Shown piece by piece: positions 51,269-60,951 of a DNA stretch of 64,000 nt. A program made the position numbers and the translations under genes. The DNA comes from Desulfuromonadales bacterium (lineage in GTDB: Bacteria > Desulfobacterota > Desulfuromonadia > Geobacterales > Pseudopelobacteraceae): positions 26,831 to 90,830 of the forward strand of contig DUZS01000012.1 in assembly GCA_013349405.1 (NCBI GenBank), in the 5' to 3' direction. Position 1 is the stretch's first letter; each line of letters opens with the position of its first letter. The notes under the pieces are model-generated. The model did no database searches, had not been told where the DNA came from, and was given only the letters and a program-made list of their open reading frames with translations.

Positions 51269-51649
51269 TTACTCTGCTGTTTTTGCTTTCAACGCCTTCT
51301 TGGCGAGCACCCTGGCAATTTCCTGTTTCAACTCTGTCAGGTCGCCCGACTTGACCACATAGCCATCTGCCAGCCAGGCTGAGAAATCGTCCTTATAACA
51401 GGAAAACGCCGAGCAGAGGATTACCGGCATATCATGACGTTCCTTGACCAACCTCTGTAACAGGTCAATACCGCTTTCGTTTTTCAGCTTGATATCAAGC
51501 ACCGCCAGATCAAACACATTGCTTTGCAGTTTTTCTGCCGCTTCTGAGCTACTGCCTGCCGTCACTACGTCATACCCCTCGTCCTTCAACTCTTCGGCGT
51601 ACAGCAACCGGATGTTTGCTTCATCGTCGACTACCAGTAACCTGCTCAT
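51269..51649 (-). CDS. Single-domain response regulator
   Basis: A 126-residue receiver domain with acidic pocket DDEA, phosphoacceptor Asp in LAVLDIKLKNESG, Ser in ILCSAFS and Lys in YVVKS. There is no output domain. The start overlaps the upstream kinase by four bases (ATGA type), so the kinase is its partner. A phospho-relay or protein-protein output is likely. Confidence 0.93.
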   Translation of the reverse strand: MSRLLVVDDEANIRLLYAEELKDEGYDVVTAGSSSEAAEKLQSNVFDLAVLDIKLKNESGIDLLQRLVKERHDMPVILCSAFSCYKDDFSAWLADGYVVKSGDLTELKQEIARVLAKKALKAKTAE

Positions 51650-53271
51650 ACATGTTCCTCCTTGCTGGTGGGAAGTGTGATGGTGTAATGAATTCCGCTG
51701 TATTCATCTGCCAGTGCTACAAAAGGAATCCCCTGCTTTTCAAGCATGGTCTTGCAGAGCGCCAATCCCAGTCCGGCTCCCAGATCGCGAGTTTCTGCAA
51801 ACGGTGTCAGCAGGTGGTTAAATTCTGCCTGGGAAATGTGCCGACTGCGGTCTTCAATGCGGATGATGATGCGATCATCTTCCTTTTGAGTGCTGATCGC
51901 GATCGAAAGTTCAGTGCCAATGCCGTTGATATCATTCTGCAGCAGTGTGCGGATACAATAGGAGAGCTGTTTGAAGTCGATATAGACCGGCGGCAGGTCT
52001 TGACCGGGTGAATATCCGGTCGCATAGCCAAGCGACGTCAACATATCTGCGGTGTCGCGCAACGTCGCCTCAATCAACTGGTTCACATCCCAGAAGTCTC
52101 GCGTGGGGTAGAGCGAATCGGAATAGTTAAGAATCTCATCCAGGACACCTTCCAGCTGATGTGTTTCGGCAACAATAGACTCAACGAAGGTACGTTTAGG
52201 GTCTGAGGCCGAACTGTTTTTGAGCATCGCCCGGGCAAAGCCGCCGATGATCATCAACGGATTACGTACTGAATGGGCAATACTGGAGGTGATTCTCCCG
52301 ACCAGCGCCATATTTTCCATCCTGACGATCAACTCCTGCTGCTCTTTCAGTTTTTTTCCGACCTCAGTAACACGGTTGAGTTCCACCTGCAGTTTTTCGT
52401 ACAGTGACGCCCGTTCAATGGCAAACGCGACCGGAAAGCCGAATGTTTCGAGCGAACGCATATCTTCTTCCGTAATTGCCTGGTTTGTGATGCAGTTATC
52501 GGCGATGATCATGCCGATACGGCGATTGCGCGAAATGAGCGGCATCAGCAGGAAGGTGTCAACCCCGAGCAGCCGAGCCAGCTCCGGCGGGACGTCAGGG
52601 TGCTGAAATGCACCCTGCACCACGATCGGGTGTCTTCCATCGAGCGCTTTGATAACAATATGATCTTTATTGGCAAGCGGAATGGTCAACTGTTCCAGGA
52701 CATCATGGAATTTAGCCCGTTCAGATGACAATTTGTTCAGGCGAAAGTTTTGCGACAGGGTTTGAAGGTCCATGTCATTCTGGATAATCTCGTTCCAGAC
52801 CTGGCAGGCTTCCTCCATGTTGCGGGGTCCGATTCCCAGATACCCTTTGAGGATGTCCGTTTCACGATCACAGAGGAGCAGGAAGGCTCGATTCATACCA
52901 AAACCTTTGCCGGCGGTGATGGCAGTCAGTGCTACTGAAAGTACCTCCTCCAGATCGACGGAGCTTTGCAGGACAGATCCGAGCTCGTGCAGGAAACGCA
53001 TTTCCATCGTTTTATTATCGAGAAAACTGACCAGAGACTGGATTTGGCTTTTCTGACGGTGGTTTTCACTGAGCAGATCAGAGAGAAGGGGGGCGAGCGG
53101 ATTATCTTCACTATGCATTTGTTTCAGGTCACTGGTAAAGCGGGGACATTCACCGCACTTTTCCAGGCGGCGCTGCTGCTTTGAAACGAGCAGCTCTTCA
53201 TCGCCCGCTCCGACCTTCGGGCAATCTGCCTGTTCAATTTCGTCGCTGTTCCAGCAATATTTCTGATCCAC
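51646..53271 (-). CDS. GAF-domain sensor histidine kinase with N-terminal Cys cluster
   Basis: A 541-residue soluble kinase. Residues 1-45 contain Cys6, Cys17, Cys39 and Cys42 (KCGECPRF), a possible metal or redox site. A GAF domain follows (about 95-295), then a coiled coil, the HisKA box IAHSVRNPLMIIGGFA (His333) and a HATPase with LGAGLGLALCKTML. No membrane helix is present, so it senses a cytoplasmic signal. The overlapping receiver gene is its likely target. Confidence 0.9.
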   Translation of the reverse strand: MDQKYCWNSDEIEQADCPKVGAGDEELLVSKQQRRLEKCGECPRFTSDLKQMHSEDNPLAPLLSDLLSENHRQKSQIQSLVSFLDNKTMEMRFLHELGSVLQSSVDLEEVLSVALTAITAGKGFGMNRAFLLLCDRETDILKGYLGIGPRNMEEACQVWNEIIQNDMDLQTLSQNFRLNKLSSERAKFHDVLEQLTIPLANKDHIVIKALDGRHPIVVQGAFQHPDVPPELARLLGVDTFLLMPLISRNRRIGMIIADNCITNQAITEEDMRSLETFGFPVAFAIERASLYEKLQVELNRVTEVGKKLKEQQELIVRMENMALVGRITSSIAHSVRNPLMIIGGFARAMLKNSSASDPKRTFVESIVAETHQLEGVLDEILNYSDSLYPTRDFWDVNQLIEATLRDTADMLTSLGYATGYSPGQDLPPVYIDFKQLSYCIRTLLQNDINGIGTELSIAISTQKEDDRIIIRIEDRSRHISQAEFNHLLTPFAETRDLGAGLGLALCKTMLEKQGIPFVALADEYSGIHYTITLPTSKEEHV

Positions 53272-53298
53272 ACAAAACTCCGTAGAATTTAAATCAGA

Positions 53299-54780
53299 TC
53301 ACTTTACCTTCCAGGTAGTGCCCTGCGCAGAATCGAGCAGCACAATACCTTTTGCCAACAACAGGTCACGAATTTCATCACCACGTTTAAAGTTTTTCGC
53401 AGCTCGCGCCTCGGTTCGCTCGACAATCAAGCGCTCGATCTCATCCGCAGGAATATCAATCCGGTCGGCCTTGGCACTCTTGATCCCAGCCAACCAGATT
53501 GCTGGAGGAGTCGTAAAGAGCCCCAGTACCGTTCCTGTCTCTACGAAAAGATGGCGAACGTGCGCAATCAGTGCCAGCGAAACAGACGTCATTTCCTTCG
53601 TCTCTGCCAAAAAACGGTTGGTAGTGCGCACGGTTTCAAAAAGAATTCCCAACGCCTGGGTGGCGTTGAAGTCATCGTCCATCGCTTCGACAAAGCGGGG
53701 AATGAACTGGTCTACCTTCTCCTGAAGCTCCAATCCGACCTGCGTCAGGTTTTCAAGAACCGCAAATTCGGACGGGGGAGACTGGCTGTGAAGTATTTCG
53801 TCAAGCGCCGCAAGGCAGCTGTAAATTCGCTCCAGTCCGGTTTGCGCCTCATCGAGATTCTGGTCGGAAAAATCAATCGGTGAGCGGTAGTGGGCTGAAA
53901 GGATGAAAAACCGGAGCGTTTCCGGATCATACTTTTTCAATACCTCACGAATGGTAAAAAAATTGCCCAGAGATTTGCTCATCTTCTCCGCATTGATATT
54001 TACGAAGCCGTTGTGCAGCCAGTAGCGTACAAACTGACAACCATGAGCCGCCTCCGACTGGGCGATTTCATTTTCATGGTGGGGAAATACCAGATCTTTG
54101 CCGCCGCCGTGAATATCAAACGTTTTGCCCAAAAAATCCATACTCATGGCTGAACATTCGATATGCCACCCGGGACGACCGTTGCCCCAGGGCGATTGCC
54201 ACCACGGTTCTCCCGGTTTTGAACCTTTCCAAAGCGCAAAATCCATCGGGTGCTGTTTTTTATCGCCAACTTCAACCCTGGCTCCCGCCTGCATTTCCTC
54301 AAGGTTACGCCCGGAAAGTTTCAGATAGCCGGGAAACGTCTCAACGGCATAATAGACGTCGCCATCGGAGGCGTATGCGTGCCCCTTGGCAACGAGTGCT
54401 TCGATAATGGCGATGATGCCGTCGATATGGTCGGTGGCCTTCGGTTCGACTGTCGGCTTTGCCAGACCGAGGCGCTCCATATCCTCATCAAACGCCTGGA
54501 TATAGCGGTCGGCAATCGTCCGGTAATCCGTCCCCTCCAGATTGGCGCGATTGATGATTTTGTCATCGATGTCGGTATAGTTGCGTACATAGGTAACATC
54601 AAAACCGGCATATTTCAGATAGCGAAAAACGATATCGAACGCCACGCCGGCGCGCGCATGACCGATATGACAATAATCATACACGGTTACCCCGCAGACG
54701 TACATCCCGACTTTGCCGGGAATCAGCGGGACAAAAGTCTCTTTTTCACCGGTAAGGGTGTTGTAAATGCGTAATGCCAT
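53299..54780 (-). CDS. cysS: Cysteinyl-tRNA synthetase
   Basis: A 493-residue class I synthetase with the zinc-site [16 protein letters not shown] (HIGH motif) and KMSKSLGN (KMSKS loop), followed by the DALR-type helical end. It charges tRNA-Cys. The ATG at 54780 gives [14 protein letters not shown]; a longer frame upstream has no similarity. GGAG lies close upstream. It may form one transcript with the genes on its 5' side, but the terminator at 54892-54918 argues for its own promoter. Confidence 0.96.
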   Translation of the reverse strand: MALRIYNTLTGEKETFVPLIPGKVGMYVCGVTVYDYCHIGHARAGVAFDIVFRYLKYAGFDVTYVRNYTDIDDKIINRANLEGTDYRTIADRYIQAFDEDMERLGLAKPTVEPKATDHIDGIIAIIEALVAKGHAYASDGDVYYAVETFPGYLKLSGRNLEEMQAGARVEVGDKKQHPMDFALWKGSKPGEPWWQSPWGNGRPGWHIECSAMSMDFLGKTFDIHGGGKDLVFPHHENEIAQSEAAHGCQFVRYWLHNGFVNINAEKMSKSLGNFFTIREVLKKYDPETLRFFILSAHYRSPIDFSDQNLDEAQTGLERIYSCLAALDEILHSQSPPSEFAVLENLTQVGLELQEKVDQFIPRFVEAMDDDFNATQALGILFETVRTTNRFLAETKEMTSVSLALIAHVRHLFVETGTVLGLFTTPPAIWLAGIKSAKADRIDIPADEIERLIVERTEARAAKNFKRGDEIRDLLLAKGIVLLDSAQGTTWKVK

Positions 54781-54891
54781 ACGATATACTCCACATACAA
54801 AATGTGCGGCATTATGCCTGTTTGTGGCAGGGATGGCAAGTCCCAAACTGTCAGTTTCAAGCTGGAATGTCGATGTATCGACGTACAAACA

Positions 54892-54918
54892 AAAAAAAGC
54901 CCGGAGGAAAACTCCCGG
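54892..54918 (-). terminator. Intrinsic terminator of the rplU-rpmA operon
   Basis: GCCCGGAG and CTCCCGGGC pair across a GAAAA loop, and the minus-strand product runs into eight Ts. It lies 33 bases after the rpmA stop. Confidence 0.9.
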
Positions 54919-54950
54919 GCCTTTTCATTAGTGACTATAGAGACGGAACG

Positions 54951-55205
54951 TCAGTTTGGGTACACCGAAACTTTTTTCCGATCCTTGCCAAGGCGCTCAA
55001 AGGCAACCACACCTTCAATAAGGGCAAACAGCGTATAATCCTTGCCGCAACCGACATTGTTACCGGGATGAATCTGAGTGCCGCGCTGGCGATAAATTAT
55101 GTTGCCGGCCTTGACGCTTTCGCCGCCGAATTTTTTGCAACCGAGCCGTTGTCCACCTGAATCTCTGCCGTTTCTTGAACTGCCGCCAGCTTTTTTATGT
55201 GCCAT
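54951..55205 (-). CDS. rpmA: 50S ribosomal protein L27
   Basis: An 84-residue L27 with the family start [20 protein letters not shown] and [15 protein letters not shown]. Its N-terminal tail reaches the peptidyl-transferase centre. It begins at Met-Ala-His-Lys without the cleavable extension seen in Firmicutes. It is second in the rplU-rpmA operon. Confidence 0.97.
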   Translation of the reverse strand: MAHKKAGGSSRNGRDSGGQRLGCKKFGGESVKAGNIIYRQRGTQIHPGNNVGCGKDYTLFALIEGVVAFERLGKDRKKVSVYPN

Positions 55206-55240
55206 TTCCGTCTCTCCTGGGGAAAATTTAATTGGGTACG

Positions 55241-55549
55241 TTACGCCGAAATCTTCTCGATCTTGAGAACAGTCAGATGTTGGCGATGACCACGCAGCTT
55301 GCGTGAATCTTTACGTTTCTTTGATTTGAACACGAGGACTTTTTTGCCTTTACCCTGAACGGCGATTTTAGCAGTTACCGAAGCCCCGGCAACGAGTGGC
55401 GTGCCCACGACTGTATTCTCCCCGCCGACCATAAGGATCTCAGCAAATTCAACACTGTCGCCGATTTCTCCTTCAAGTTTTTCAACTTTGAGAAATTCAC
55501 CTTCAGTAACTTTATACTGTTTTCCACCTGTTTTAATTACTGCATACAT
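55241..55549 (-). CDS. rplU: 50S ribosomal protein L21
   Basis: A 102-residue L21 ([39 protein letters not shown]). The ATG at 55549 with GGAGATGGC upstream keeps the normal family length; a longer frame adds 23 residues without similarity. It binds 23S rRNA and is the first gene of the operon. Confidence 0.97.
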   Translation of the reverse strand: MYAVIKTGGKQYKVTEGEFLKVEKLEGEIGDSVEFAEILMVGGENTVVGTPLVAGASVTAKIAVQGKGKKVLVFKSKKRKDSRKLRGHRQHLTVLKIEKISA

Positions 55550-55692
55550 ATGCCATCTCCATCCGCTTCTGATTTTTAAAGAGTTTTGGAATATAGATAC
55601 ACGGATGTAACAAGTCAAGCAGAAAATTGCATGGCCTCGTTAAAATCTATTCTGTAAAACACCCGGCCGGTGAGTTGAGCGGGCGGGATTTG

Positions 55693-56766
55693 TTATTTTA
55701 CCGCTGCTTCACCAAAAAGTTCGTCAAATATGGCCCGCACAGTGGTAATCCGCTCAGATCTCCAGGCATTGGTGCCACAAAAGACCAGACCGGTCTCCAC
55801 ATCACCGCGCTGGGCCCGGTCAAGGGCCGTTACTATACAGAAACGCTCGCCCGACTCCTTGTAGGAGCATTTTTTCAGGCAGCCCATTCGGCAGGGAGTA
55901 TGGTTATCAAGGTCGTACTGGCGAATGTTCTCTTTATTGTTTAAAATGGCGCGTCCCGGCAATCCGGCCGGGCTCATGATCAAACCGATGTCCTCTTTTT
56001 TACAGTCAATGTAGCGCTGCTTGAATTCATCGGCGGCATCGCATTCCTCGGTACAGACAAAACGGCTGGCCATCTGAACCCCGTCAGCACCCTCAGCCAG
56101 AGCATGCTCCAGATCGGCACGATTCCAGACGCCGCCCGCGGCTATTACCGGCACATCGGCACCACATTCATTGCGGAAAAATGCTTTAATGTCCCGGACG
56201 GTCGCGTACTGGTCATACACACCGATACCGATATTTTCCATCTTCTCGCCCAGATGGCCGCCGGCCGTGTCCGGGTCTTCCACGACCACCGCATCGGGCA
56301 GCCGGTGATAGGCTTTCTGCCATTTACGCACGATAAGCTGAGCTGCCCGGAGCGAGGAGACAATAGGCACTAACGCAACATCAGGGTGGTCGGCCGTCAG
56401 TTCCGGCAGTCCCATCGGCAGTCCGGCACCGCAGACGATTACCTTGGCGCCCCCTTCGATTGCGGCTTTGACAAGGAGCTCGAAGTCGGAAAGGGCAACC
56501 ATGACATTGACGCCGATGACACCATCAGGAGCGATCTCATACGCCTTGCGCAGTTCGGCCTTAAATGCCTCAGCTTCGGCCTGAAAAAAATTTTTGCCGT
56601 CATAGAAGCCGCTATTGAGAGCAATCCCGGCCGCCGCAACCAAGCCGATACCCCCGTTTTTTGCAATATGTCCGGCCAGCCGGCCGGCGGAGATTCTGAC
56701 CCCCATGCCACCCTGGATAAGGGGATAACGAATCGTGTGCTTCCCAATTTTCAGTGGTTGTGTCAT
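55693..56766 (-). CDS. Nitronate monooxygenase/2-nitropropane dioxygenase-like flavoprotein
   Basis: A 357-residue TIM-barrel flavoprotein: RYPLIQGGMGVRISAGRLAG, GVIGVNVMVAL, VVVEDPDTAGGHLGEK and VIAAGGVWNRADLEHALAEG with ADGVQMASRFVCTEEC. The His in AGGH is the catalytic base of nitronate monooxygenases; FabK-type enoyl-ACP reductases share the fold. A C-terminal Cys group (CRMGCLKKCSYKE) is unusual and could bind a metal. FMN and a 2-nitropropane or enoyl substrate are family inference. Confidence 0.87.
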   Translation of the reverse strand: MTQPLKIGKHTIRYPLIQGGMGVRISAGRLAGHIAKNGGIGLVAAAGIALNSGFYDGKNFFQAEAEAFKAELRKAYEIAPDGVIGVNVMVALSDFELLVKAAIEGGAKVIVCGAGLPMGLPELTADHPDVALVPIVSSLRAAQLIVRKWQKAYHRLPDAVVVEDPDTAGGHLGEKMENIGIGVYDQYATVRDIKAFFRNECGADVPVIAAGGVWNRADLEHALAEGADGVQMASRFVCTEECDAADEFKQRYIDCKKEDIGLIMSPAGLPGRAILNNKENIRQYDLDNHTPCRMGCLKKCSYKESGERFCIVTALDRAQRGDVETGLVFCGTNAWRSERITTVRAIFDELFGEAAVK

Positions 56767-56938
56767 ACTTCCTCCATTTGGTAAAGTGCGTGCATAATAG
56801 CAACGCCACGACTGTAGTAAGTGTAATAGTTTTGTAAAATAAGCGGGTTATCCATAGGGGGTATGTTCCATTTTTTTCTGGACTTGTTGCACTATTTTCA
56901 CTAAAATTTCGCAGTTTATTTGAAACTAGGAGTTGGTC

Positions 56939-57295
56939 ATGGAACAGGAAAAACTGGATTTTTTTAGAACCATACTGAATGAGGAAATGAAGGCTTTGCA
57001 GGGGGAGGCCGGCAAGACGGTCACAGAAATGACGACTGATGCTCTCAGCTTCCCCGACCCTACTGACCGTGCGACTCAGGAATCAGACCGCAACTTTGAG
57101 TTACGCATCAGGGATAGAGAGCGGAAGCTGATCAACAAGATTAAAGATGCACTCGATCGTATAGAGTCAAAAGAATTTGGCATTTGTGACGATTGCGGAG
57201 AAGATATCGGCGAGGCGCGCCTGAAGGCGCGACCGGTAACGACCCAATGTATCGACTGCAAGATGATCGCTGAAGAAAAAGAGCGAAGGGTCTAA
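56939..57295 (+). CDS. DksA/TraR-family zinc-finger protein
   Basis: A 118-residue protein with a two-helix coiled coil and a C-terminal C4 zinc finger (CDDCGEDIGEARLKA...CIDCK). DksA-type proteins enter the RNA polymerase secondary channel and work with ppGpp; short relatives act on their own. The coiled-coil tip acidic pair (ALSFPDPTDRATQESD) is near that of DksA. The ATG at 56939 has AGGAG upstream. It is followed 39 bases later by a histidine kinase gene. Confidence 0.9.
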   Translation: MEQEKLDFFRTILNEEMKALQGEAGKTVTEMTTDALSFPDPTDRATQESDRNFELRIRDRERKLINKIKDALDRIESKEFGICDDCGEDIGEARLKARPVTTQCIDCKMIAEEKERRV

Positions 57296-57334
57296 CGTAA
57301 TTTTCCCCAGGCACAATGACACCCTGGATCTGAC

Positions 57335-58708
57335 ATGAAAAGTAGCGATTCCTCACCATATTCTGAACCGGGAAATAGCGTTGCTGAACTGATACTGCTG
57401 TATCAATTCAGCAACACAATGCTTTCAACCATACGCCTCAACAAGCTGACTCACCTCATTCTTACGGCTATTACCACTCCATCATCCAACCTTTTTGAAC
57501 GTGCCGCATTGTTTATGCGCAACGAGAAATCTGATGTCCTTCAGGGTATGCTTGGTATAACACGGCGATTGGAGGCTGATTTACAGATCGTCGGCGACGA
57601 GGATATTCTCGGTAGTCGCTGGGACCTCAGTGACGAAACAATATCCCGGCAGAGGGCCACCTATTTCAGTATGCATGTGCGGCAGACCCGCATTGATATT
57701 GATGACTCCTGCGCCCTTATTCATCAGATATTTTCAGAACGAAAGCCGTGCCGTTCTGATGAGAACATCTGTCATCACTGTCAAACCTGCCGCTTTATCA
57801 AAGCATTGTGTAATGGTGCCTTTGTGGCAATTCCTCTTGTCTGCCATGACAAGACTATCGGAATGATCGTCGTTGACAATCCGGATACCGGTCGCGAAAT
57901 ATCGAACGTCAGTATGACTTTTCTCCGGCTTTTTGCCAATCAGGCCGGCATGGCCATTGAAAATTCGATGCTCTATAGCCGTATAGAAGAGGCCCACCTT
58001 AACCTGAAAGACGCCCGTGAGCGCTTGAAACACGGCGAACGCATGGCTGCTATCGGGGAGATGGCGGCAAATCTGGTTCACGAGTTAAAAAACCCGCTTG
58101 TCACTATCGGAGGTTTTGCCGGCAGACTTCTTAAATCATTGCCGGTTGAGACGCAGCAGCACCACTATGCCGATACTATTGTTTCCGAAGCCTGCCGCCT
58201 GGAGAAGATGCTTGCAGATATTCTTGCCTTCTCGCGTAAGCCGACTATCTGCTTCAGCGCCTGCGACCTTAAAGAAATCATCCAGGACTGTCTGACAAAC
58301 TGCGCCACCACTTTTGAGGATCACAACATTAAAGTATCGCTGTCAGATGATTCCTGCAGCTCGATTGTTTCCGGTGACGCTCACCAGTTGAAACAGGTGT
58401 TCCTTAATCTGATTTTAAATGCCTGCGATGTCATGCAGGAAGGTGGAGAACTGTTATTTACTCTCACTCAGAAGGAGGTCGCCCCGGACAAAAAAACCAT
58501 TATTGTCTGCGTTGAAGACAGTGGTGGCGGAATTCAGAAAGAGATAATGCCGCAAATTTTCAACCCGTTTTTCACCACGAAGAACCATGGCACCGGACTT
58601 GGCCTTGCAATAGCACATCGCATAATAATCAATCATTTTGGCACAATAGATGTGCACAGCAGTGCAAATGGCGCTGTATTCACCGTATCGCTGCCTCTGG
58701 TAGCGTAA
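57335..58708 (+). CDS. GAF-domain sensor histidine kinase with Cys-rich loop
   Basis: A 457-residue soluble kinase. The N-terminal GAF domain (about residues 20-210) contains Cys126, Cys139, Cys146, Cys149, Cys152 and Cys159 in a loop (CRSDENICHHCQTC), which could hold an iron-sulfur cluster, zinc or haem. A coiled coil leads to the HisKA box LVHELKNPLVTIGGFAGRLL (His249) and a HATPase with GTGLGLAIAHRIII. No receiver gene adjoins. A redox or metal signal is a reasonable guess. Confidence 0.9.
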   Translation: MKSSDSSPYSEPGNSVAELILLYQFSNTMLSTIRLNKLTHLILTAITTPSSNLFERAALFMRNEKSDVLQGMLGITRRLEADLQIVGDEDILGSRWDLSDETISRQRATYFSMHVRQTRIDIDDSCALIHQIFSERKPCRSDENICHHCQTCRFIKALCNGAFVAIPLVCHDKTIGMIVVDNPDTGREISNVSMTFLRLFANQAGMAIENSMLYSRIEEAHLNLKDARERLKHGERMAAIGEMAANLVHELKNPLVTIGGFAGRLLKSLPVETQQHHYADTIVSEACRLEKMLADILAFSRKPTICFSACDLKEIIQDCLTNCATTFEDHNIKVSLSDDSCSSIVSGDAHQLKQVFLNLILNACDVMQEGGELLFTLTQKEVAPDKKTIIVCVEDSGGGIQKEIMPQIFNPFFTTKNHGTGLGLAIAHRIIINHFGTIDVHSSANGAVFTVSLPLVA

Positions 58709-58796
58709 ATCTGCAGTATCAAGGGTTGCCGGGATGCCGAAGCAGATGAGAAACAACCACTATCATTCGGGAGATCTGGAGGGGTAGGAACCTACG

Positions 58797-59696
58797 ATGG
58801 AACCGGTCGGATCTACATACCGGCAACCTCTGACTTCAACGCGTGCCATTGGAGGGGACGGGAGGACATTACAGGGGGCCCCCCCTGATACTAACGGCTT
58901 GAGAACAGCTGAGCCGCGCCCCGGTAAAGTCGCTTCTGCTTCACCGGCCGATCAGAAGGGCTTTCAGGCAACTGAACCTTTCACTCCTGAATTCAAGCCA
59001 TATGGGCGGACCGGTGCGCAAGGGTCAAAGCCGGCAGGTGGAGTAGAGACGCCTCAAAATGGCGAAGCTCCCGCTGGTGGCGCCCAGACAAAGCCCGATC
59101 CTCAGGTTCAGGCGCAAATTTCGCAGCTGAAATCCATCGAGGAGAAGGTCAAGGCTCATGAGGCCGCGCACAAGACTGCCGGGGGAACAATGACCGGCCC
59201 CGTCTCCTACACATACACGCGTGGCCCGGATGGTAAAAACTACATTACCGGCGGCGAAGTGCCAATTTCTATCTCTTCCGGAAAAACTCCTCAGGAAACA
59301 ATCAGCCGGATGCAGCAGGTTATCCAGGCCGCACTGGCCCCGGCTGACCCTTCTCCTCAGGATCGAGCCGTTGCCGCACAGGCGTCCGCCATGCAGCAGG
59401 AGGCGAGACAGCAGTTGGCGGCGGCGCCAGCTACCGGGGAAACACGACCACCAACATCAGTAGAGCCGGGAAAGCAGGTTGACAGTCTTGTTGCTCGTGA
59501 TTCACAGCGTGCCTACGGCAACCCGGCCGTAACCGGTAAACAATCGGAAAGTGCCGCTGCTGCTGATCCGGTAAAGCCAGTATTGCGCAACCCGGCACCG
59601 TCATCCTCCGGAGCGGGCAATGCGGCGCTTTCTGCCATTTCTGCGGCCGGCATCACCGGTTTTGGCCAGGCGCAGCAGATATCATACTATGCGTGA
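58797..59696 (+). CDS. SprA-related putative zinc metalloprotease
   Basis: A 299-residue protein whose core (about residues 100-200) matches the SprA-related family: LKSIEEKVKAHEAAHKTAGG holds an HEXXH zinc site, followed by SYTYTRGPDGKNYITGGEVP and PQETISRMQQVI. The flanks are Pro/Gly/Ala-rich and probably disordered. There is no signal peptide. The family is found in many proteobacteria with unknown substrate. A GGAGGGG-type site precedes the ATG. Confidence 0.82.
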   Translation: MEPVGSTYRQPLTSTRAIGGDGRTLQGAPPDTNGLRTAEPRPGKVASASPADQKGFQATEPFTPEFKPYGRTGAQGSKPAGGVETPQNGEAPAGGAQTKPDPQVQAQISQLKSIEEKVKAHEAAHKTAGGTMTGPVSYTYTRGPDGKNYITGGEVPISISSGKTPQETISRMQQVIQAALAPADPSPQDRAVAAQASAMQQEARQQLAAAPATGETRPPTSVEPGKQVDSLVARDSQRAYGNPAVTGKQSESAAAADPVKPVLRNPAPSSSGAGNAALSAISAAGITGFGQAQQISYYA

Positions 59697-59750
59697 TCTC
59701 TGACCAGTATCAAAACTAACGGAGCTATTCAATCTGCCTGAGGCCTGCTG

Positions 59751-60893
59751 ATGCCCCCCTGTCGTACCGCTCTCATATATTCACCGCTGTTCGGCACTTT
59801 CAACTATGGCGACGACCATCCGTTCAAGCTCGAGCGCATCCACATGGCGTATGAGCTGATGTCTGCCTACGGCCTGCATGAACTCCCGCATATGCAGATT
59901 CGCGACTGCCTGGCGGCCTCTGATGAACAGCTGCTGTCGTTCCATACCCCTGCCTACATTGACCGCCTTAAGGAATTCAGCGCATCCGATGTCCCACGCG
60001 CTGATTTCAGGTTCGGCCTCGGTGATGCCGACTGCCCGGTCTTCAAGGGACTGTTTGAGTGTGCCGCGCTCGGTGCCGGGTCAACCTTGGAAGCCGCACG
60101 GCTGGTTGAAGAAGAGCAGTGTGATGTCGCCTTCAATTTGACCGGAGGATGGCACCACGCCCACCGCGCCAAGGCGTCCGGATTTTCATACATTAATGAT
60201 GCCGTTATTGCGATTAACTGGCTTGTTGCCCGTGGACGGCGGGTACTCTATCTCGACATTGACGCCCACCACGGTGACGGTGTTCAGGAAGCGTATTATG
60301 ATACCGATCAGGTGATGACGATATCGCTCCACGAAAGCGGAGTCTATTTTTATCCCGGTACCGGCTTTGAGAACGAAATCGGTGAAGGACGCGGCAGGGG
60401 ATATTCTGTCAATGTACCGCTGCTGGCCCATACGGACGATGCCATATATCTGAAGGCTTTTGACGAAGTGGCGTATCCGTTGATCGCCGGCTTCAATCCG
60501 GACATAATCGTCACCCAGATCGGTGTCGACACCTTTCGCACCGATCCGCTCACCAATCTTGAAATCACCACGTACAGCTACTGCGAAATTATTACAAAAA
60601 TTAAGCGACTCAAGATCCCCTGGGTTGCCCTCGGCGGGGGCGGCTATGATCTTATGAACACCGCGCGGGCATGGACACTGGCCTGGGCAATTATGAACAA
60701 CGTCGAGCTGAATCCACGACTGCCCCTTTCCTTTATTGACAAGATCGAGCCGTTGGGCTATCAGAACCGGGTACTGCTGGACGCCATGCACTGGGCAGAA
60801 GAAGATGAACGGACAGTGGCGCTGGCGGCGGTTGAAAAATGTATCGCCAGCATAAAGAAGACCATTTTCCCCGTTATACTCGGAAGCTGTTGA
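59751..60893 (+). CDS. Histone deacetylase-family amidohydrolase (AcuC-like)
   Basis: A 380-residue arginase-fold deacetylase: zinc ligands in YLDIDAHHGDG (Asp, His) and TQIGVDTF (the second Asp); charge-relay His pair in GGWHHAHRAKASGF; SINPGTG-like FYPGTGFEN. Bacterial AcuC enzymes deacetylate acetyl-CoA synthetase and related proteins. With a succinyl-CoA:acetate CoA-transferase elsewhere in the window, a role in acetate-use control is plausible but is inference. Confidence 0.9.
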   Translation: MPPCRTALIYSPLFGTFNYGDDHPFKLERIHMAYELMSAYGLHELPHMQIRDCLAASDEQLLSFHTPAYIDRLKEFSASDVPRADFRFGLGDADCPVFKGLFECAALGAGSTLEAARLVEEEQCDVAFNLTGGWHHAHRAKASGFSYINDAVIAINWLVARGRRVLYLDIDAHHGDGVQEAYYDTDQVMTISLHESGVYFYPGTGFENEIGEGRGRGYSVNVPLLAHTDDAIYLKAFDEVAYPLIAGFNPDIIVTQIGVDTFRTDPLTNLEITTYSYCEIITKIKRLKIPWVALGGGGYDLMNTARAWTLAWAIMNNVELNPRLPLSFIDKIEPLGYQNRVLLDAMHWAEEDERTVALAAVEKCIASIKKTIFPVILGSC

Positions 60894-60951
60894 TATCCAA
60901 CGGTATTCTTTTCGGGCTCAACATGTTGACGGACAAAAAGGAAGAAAAACG

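Noticed and set aside
54780..54888. Longer N-terminus for cysS from 54888
   Set aside because: The added 36 residues have no synthetase similarity, and a good ribosome-binding site lies before the ATG at 54780.
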